Below, piece after piece: positions 19,023-22,780 of a DNA stretch of 22,780 nucleotides. Position 1 is the stretch's first letter. The number at the start of each line of letters is the position of its first letter. Under the pieces are notes generated by a model. That model did no database searches. It was not told the origin of the DNA and saw only the letters and a list, made by a program, of their open reading frames with translations. The stretch comes from Chromera velia (lineage: Eukaryota; Sar; Chromeraceae): NCBI GenBank assembly GCA_018398765.1, contig JAHBMJ010005236.1, positions 130,001 through 152,780 on the forward strand, in the 5' to 3' direction. A program made the translations under genes and the position numbers.

Positions 19023-20145
19023 ATGCCTGTGAGTGATTCCGTCTCCCCTACTCCTCTACGTCGCTTCAAGGTGCTGGGAGGTTGACATGGCCTGCATTTC
19101 TTCTCTCCCTTCTTCTCCTCTGTGCAGATAGACATCAATCTCCTTCGCCCCGAGAAGGGCGGAAATCCTGATCTTGTTCGGGAGTCCGGTCAGTCATTTA
19201 TCTGCTGCAGTTTCTGACTTTGGCAACGTGACAGCGCTCCTCTCACTGCCTTTGTATTGGCCGCACATATGCTTGTCAGCTTTCCTGAAGCGTTTGAGTA
19301 TGGGCCCATGCAGAGAGAATGCGCGGAAAGGACCCCCAAGTTGTCGACCAGATCATCGCAGCAGACCAAGAGTGGAGGCAGGAAAAGTTCAACATGGACA
19401 GCCTGAGGACGGGCCTAAATGCAGTGAGCAGACAAGTGCGGGACAGGAAGAAGAACGATGGATCAAATCCGTGCACTGTCAGTCACTCAACCGAGTAGAA
19501 ACCATTCTGTTCTCATTTATTAGTTCGACACTCACCAGAGTTTACTCATAGTGTTAGTCACTCAGACAGTCTCCGTTACCCCTTTCCGGTCTCTGCCCTA
19601 TCGTTCTCTCACGCACAATGACCAAAAGTCCCGTCAGCCAAACAGCATTCCATTGCTCTTGTGCCTTGTTTTTTTTTTAGGAAGAGCTTGCAAGGGTGGC
19701 CGAGCTAAAGGAGCAGATGACACAGCAGCAAACGTCTCTGGAAGAAGTCTCGGTTCGGAGAGAGCGGATGCTTGAGAGCATCGGGAACATCGTCAGGCCG
19801 GGTGTGCCTGACTTTCTCGAGGAAGAGCACAACAAAGTTCTCCGCCGTTGGGGGGTGCCTAGAAAGATTCCGGGTGACGAGCTTGGGACGCCTGGAAGGC
19901 TGAACCATCACCAGATTCTGGGGAGACTTCGGGGATATGACCCTGTGAAGGGGGCGGCAGTGGCAGGATACAGGGGGTACTACCTCAAGGGTTTGGGGTG
20001 TCTTCTGAATATGGCACTACAGCAGTATGGCGTGCAGTTCCTCGTACGAAAGGGGTACATGCCTGTGCACCCCCCGTTTTTCATGAAGAAGGAGGTGATG
20101 AGAGAGGTTGCAGAACTGAAGGATTTCGATGAAACCCTGTACAAG
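19023..20145 (+). CDS. Seryl-tRNA synthetase, cytosolic eukaryotic type, first four coding exons (partial)
   Basis: The enzyme charges tRNA-Ser with serine. The predicted exons are 19023-19028 (ATG CCT only), 19128-19188, 19314-19477 and 19681-20145; the reading frame is continuous for 232 codons. Residues 1-12 (MPIDINLLRPEK) and the KDPQVVDQIIAADQEWR segment match the start of the tRNA-binding arm. Exon 4 gives the coiled-coil remainder, then GYRGYYLKGLGCLLNMALQQ and KGYMPVHPPFFMKKEVM, which is class II motif 1 with its conserved proline, and ends DFDETLYK. Motifs 2 and 3 lie to the right of the window. Introns: 99 bp (GTGAGT...GTGCAG), 125 bp (GTCAGT...ATGCAG), 203 bp (GTCAGT...TTTTAG). The start rests on exon 1 being the only in-frame ATG upstream. 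The intron 3 donor is the least certain boundary. Confidence 0.85.
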
Positions 20146-22780
20146 GTGAGAGGGGTGAGACGGGGGGCACTTTGTCGGATATAGGGGCCTTTTCCTTTTG
20201 TCACACACGTCTCCCTGTGCCGTGCTTGGCCTTTGTTTCTCTGTCTGGATGGATATAGGGGCCTTTTCCTTTTGTTGCACACGCCTCCCTGTGCCGTGCT
20301 TGGCCTTTGTCTCTCTGTCTGGATGGATATAGGGGCGTTTTCCTTTACTTGCACACGCCTCCCTGTGCCGTGCTTGGTCTTTGTCTCTCTGATTGGATGG
20401 ATACAGGGGCCTTTTCCTTTTGTTGCACACGCCTCCCTGTGCCTTGCTTGGCCTTGGTCTCTCTGATTGGATGGATATAGGGGCCTTTTCTTTTGTTACA
20501 CACGCCTCCCTGTGCCTTGCTTGGCCTTTGTCTCTCTGTCTGGATGGATATAGGGGCCTTTTCCTTTTGTTGCACACGCCTTCCTGTGCCTTGCTTGGCC
20601 TGTGTCTCTCTGATTGGATGGATATAGGGGCCTTTTCCTTTTGTCACACATGCCTCCCTGTACCGTGCTTGGCCTTTGTCTCTCTGGTTGGATGGATATA
20701 GGGGCCTTTTCCTTTTGTTGCACACGCCTCCCTGTGCCGTGCTTGGCCTGTGTCTCTCTGATTGGATGGATATAGGGGCGTTTTCCTTTTGTTGCACACG
20801 CCTCCCTGTGCCGTTCTTGGACTTTGTCTCTCTGATTGGATGGATATAGGGGCCTTTTCGTTTTGTCAGACACGCCTTCCTGTGCCGTGCTTGGCCTGTG
20901 TCTCTCTGTCTGGATGGATATAGGGGCCTTTTCCTTTTGTTGCACACGCCTCCCTGTGCCGTGCTTGGCCTGTGTCTCTCTGTTTAGATGGATATAGGGG
21001 CCTTTTCGTTTTGTCACACACGCCTCCCTGTGCTGTGCTTGGCCTGTGTCTCTCTGATTGGATGGATATAGGGGCCTTTTCCTTTTGTCACACACGCCTC
21101 CCTGTGCCGTGCTTGGCCTTTGTCTCTCTGATTGGATGGATATAGGGGCCTTTTCCTTTTGTTGCACACGCCTCCCTGTGCCGTGCTTGGTCTTTGTCTC
21201 TCTGATTGGATGGATATAGGGGCCTTTTCCTTTTGTTGCACACGCCTCCCTGTGCCGTGCTTGGCCTGTGTCTCTCTGATTAGATGGATATAGGGGCGTT
21301 TTCCTTTTGTTGTACACGCCTCCCTGTGTCGTTCTTGGACTTTGTCTCTCTGATTGGATGGATATAGGGGCCTTTTCGTTTTGTCAGACACGCCTCCTTG
21401 TGCCGTGCTTGGCCTTTGTTTCTCTGTCTGGATGGATATAGGGGCCTTTTCCTTTTGTTGCACAGGCCTCCCTGTGCCGTGCTTGGCCTTTGTCTCTCTG
21501 ATTAGATGGATATAGGGGCCTTTTCCTTTTGTTGCACACGCCTCCCTGTGCCGTGTTTGGCCTGTGTCTCTCTGATTGGATGGATATAGGGGCGTTTTCC
21601 TTTTGTTGCACACGCCTCCCTGTGCCGTTCTTGGACTTTGTCTCTCTGATTGGATGGATATAGGGGCCTTTTCGTTTTGTTACACACGCCTCCCTGTGCC
21701 GTGCTTGGCCTGTGTCTCTCTGTCTGGATGGATATAGGGGCCTTTTCCTTTTGTTGCACACGCCTCCCTGTGCCGTGCTTGGCCTTTGTCTCTCTGATTG
21801 GATGGATATAGGGGCCTTTTCCTTTTGTTGCACACGCCTCCCTGTGCCGTGCTTGGCCTTTGTCTCTCTGTCTGGATGGATATAGGGGCCTTTTCCTTTT
21901 GTTGCACACGCCTCCCTGTGCCTTGCTTGGCCTTTGTCTCTCTGATTGGATGGATATAGGGGCCTTTTCCTTTTGTTGCACACGCCTCCCTGTGCCGTCC
22001 TTGGCCTGTGTCTCTCTGTTTGGATGGATATAGGGGCCTTTTCTTTTGTTGCACACGCCTCCCTGTGCCTTGCTTGGCCTTTGTCTCTCTGTCTGGATGG
22101 ATATAGGGGCCTTTTCTTTTGTTGCACACGCCTCCCTGTGCCTTGCTTGGCCTTTGTCTCTCTGATTGGATGGATATAGGAGCCTTTTCTTTTTGTCACA
22201 CACGCCTCCCTGTGCCGTGCTTGGCCTTTGTCTCTCTGTCTGAATGGATATAGGGGCCTTTTCCTTTTGTTGCACACGCCTCCCTGTGCCGTGCTTGGTC
22301 TTTGTCTCTCTGTTTGGATGGATATAGGGGCCTTTTCCTTTTGTTGCACACGCCTCCCTGTGCCGTGCTTGGCCTTGGTCTCTCTGTTTGGATGGATATA
22401 GGGGCCTTTTCTTTTGTTGCACACGCCTCCCTATGCCGTGCTTGGTCTTTGTCTCTCTGATTGGATGGATATACGGGCGTTTCCCTTTTGTTGCACACGC
22501 CTCCCTGTGCCGTGCTTGGTCTTTGTCTCTCTGATTGGATCTATATAGGGGCCTTTCCCTTTTGTTGCACACGCCTCCCTGTGCCTTGCTTGGCCTGTGT
22601 CTCTCTGATTGGATGGATATAGAGGCCTTTTCCTTTTGTTACACACGCCTCCCTGTACCGTTCTTGGCCTTTGTCTCTCTGATTGGATGGATATAGGGGC
22701 GTTTTCCTTTTGTTGCACACGCCTCCCTGTGCCGTTCTTGGACTTTGTCTCTCTGATTGGATGGATATAGGGGCCTTTTC
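20146..22780 (+). other. SerRS intron 4, at least 2.6 kb, incomplete
   Basis: The donor GTGAGA follows AAG (Lys of LYK) in phase 0 at 20146. No exon matching the expected continuation of the catalytic domain occurs before the right edge. From 20177 the intron is entirely minisatellite. This is over ten times longer than the other introns of the gene seen here. Confidence 0.75.
20177..22780 (+). repeat. 74-bp minisatellite, about 35 copies, running off the window
   Basis: The unit starts GGATATAGGGGCCTTTTCCT, continues through TTTGTTGCACACGCCTCCCT and GTGCCGTGCTTGGCCTTTG, and ends TCTCTCTGATTGGAT. Period is 74 bp, with occasional 72-73 bp copies from loss of one or two bases in the pyrimidine run. 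Variants include GTCTGGAT versus GATTGGAT, TTGCACA versus TCACACA, and GGCGTTTT versus GGCCTTTT. Copies are close to one another, indicating recent expansion or ongoing homogenisation. The array may extend well beyond the window. Confidence 0.97.

Noticed and set aside
20017-22718. Many long basic Arg/Lys/Gln-rich frames on the minus strand of the 74-bp array
   Set aside because: The 74-bp unit has no stop in any minus-strand frame, and because 74 is not a multiple of three the same peptide pattern appears in all frames. This is a repeat artefact.
20177-22780. CRISPR-like regular repetition
   Set aside because: The whole 74-bp unit is conserved with no variable spacers, and the context is a eukaryotic intron.
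1-22780. tRNA and rRNA genes
   Set aside because: I looked for T-loop GGTTCRANTCC-type boxes with paired acceptor arms and for rRNA-like blocks and found none; the tRNA-like match at 3682-3698 is the retrotransposon primer site.

Overview
The window looks like nuclear DNA of a compact-gene, repeat-rich eukaryote. Introns are GT-AG, two genes are intron-containing, and a large share of the sequence is transposon remnants and minisatellites. A secreted protein built of CPxG...C modules resembling apicomplexan oocyst-wall proteins, beside an ankyrin-repeat gene and a eukaryotic-type seryl-tRNA synthetase, points to an alveolate. A chromerid alga such as Chromera velia is my best guess; this is inference from gene flavour, not from any search.

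Layout. 1-3841 (minus): the 5' part of a decayed Ty3/gypsy LTR retrotransposon, with a short LTR (3699-3841), an initiator-tRNA-like primer site, gag, protease, reverse transcriptase and RNase H. It carries ten in-frame stops and one frameshift, and it runs off the left edge before integrase. 3842-4720: low-complexity purine/pyrimidine tracts and unassigned DNA. 4723-11162: a tandem array of a ~1.23-kb non-coding unit (two full copies and one truncated copy). The first unit is split by a 3,488-bp element (5715-9202) with 47-bp terminal inverted repeats and a clean 4-bp target duplication; the uninterrupted second unit shows the empty site. No transposase is recognisable in that element; it holds a 35-bp minisatellite, a G24 tract and a ~220-bp palindrome. 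11163-12470: unassigned DNA with a 98-base assembly gap.

12471-13616 (+): intronless ankyrin-repeat gene. 13617-15689: non-coding, with a (CT)n(CA)n microsatellite. 15690-18288 (minus): two-exon secreted cysteine-module protein. 18289-19022: a head-to-head intergenic region with a perfect 27-bp duplication. 19023-20145 (+): the first four coding exons of seryl-tRNA synthetase. The following intron exceeds 2.6 kb and is almost wholly a 74-bp minisatellite (about 35 copies) running off the right edge.

The three genes show no operon-like or pathway link. The ankyrin and wall-protein genes converge; the wall-protein and synthetase genes diverge and may share a promoter region. The most informative features are the TIR element with its empty site, the secreted wall-protein-like gene, the mutation pattern of the retrotransposon, and the intronic minisatellite.
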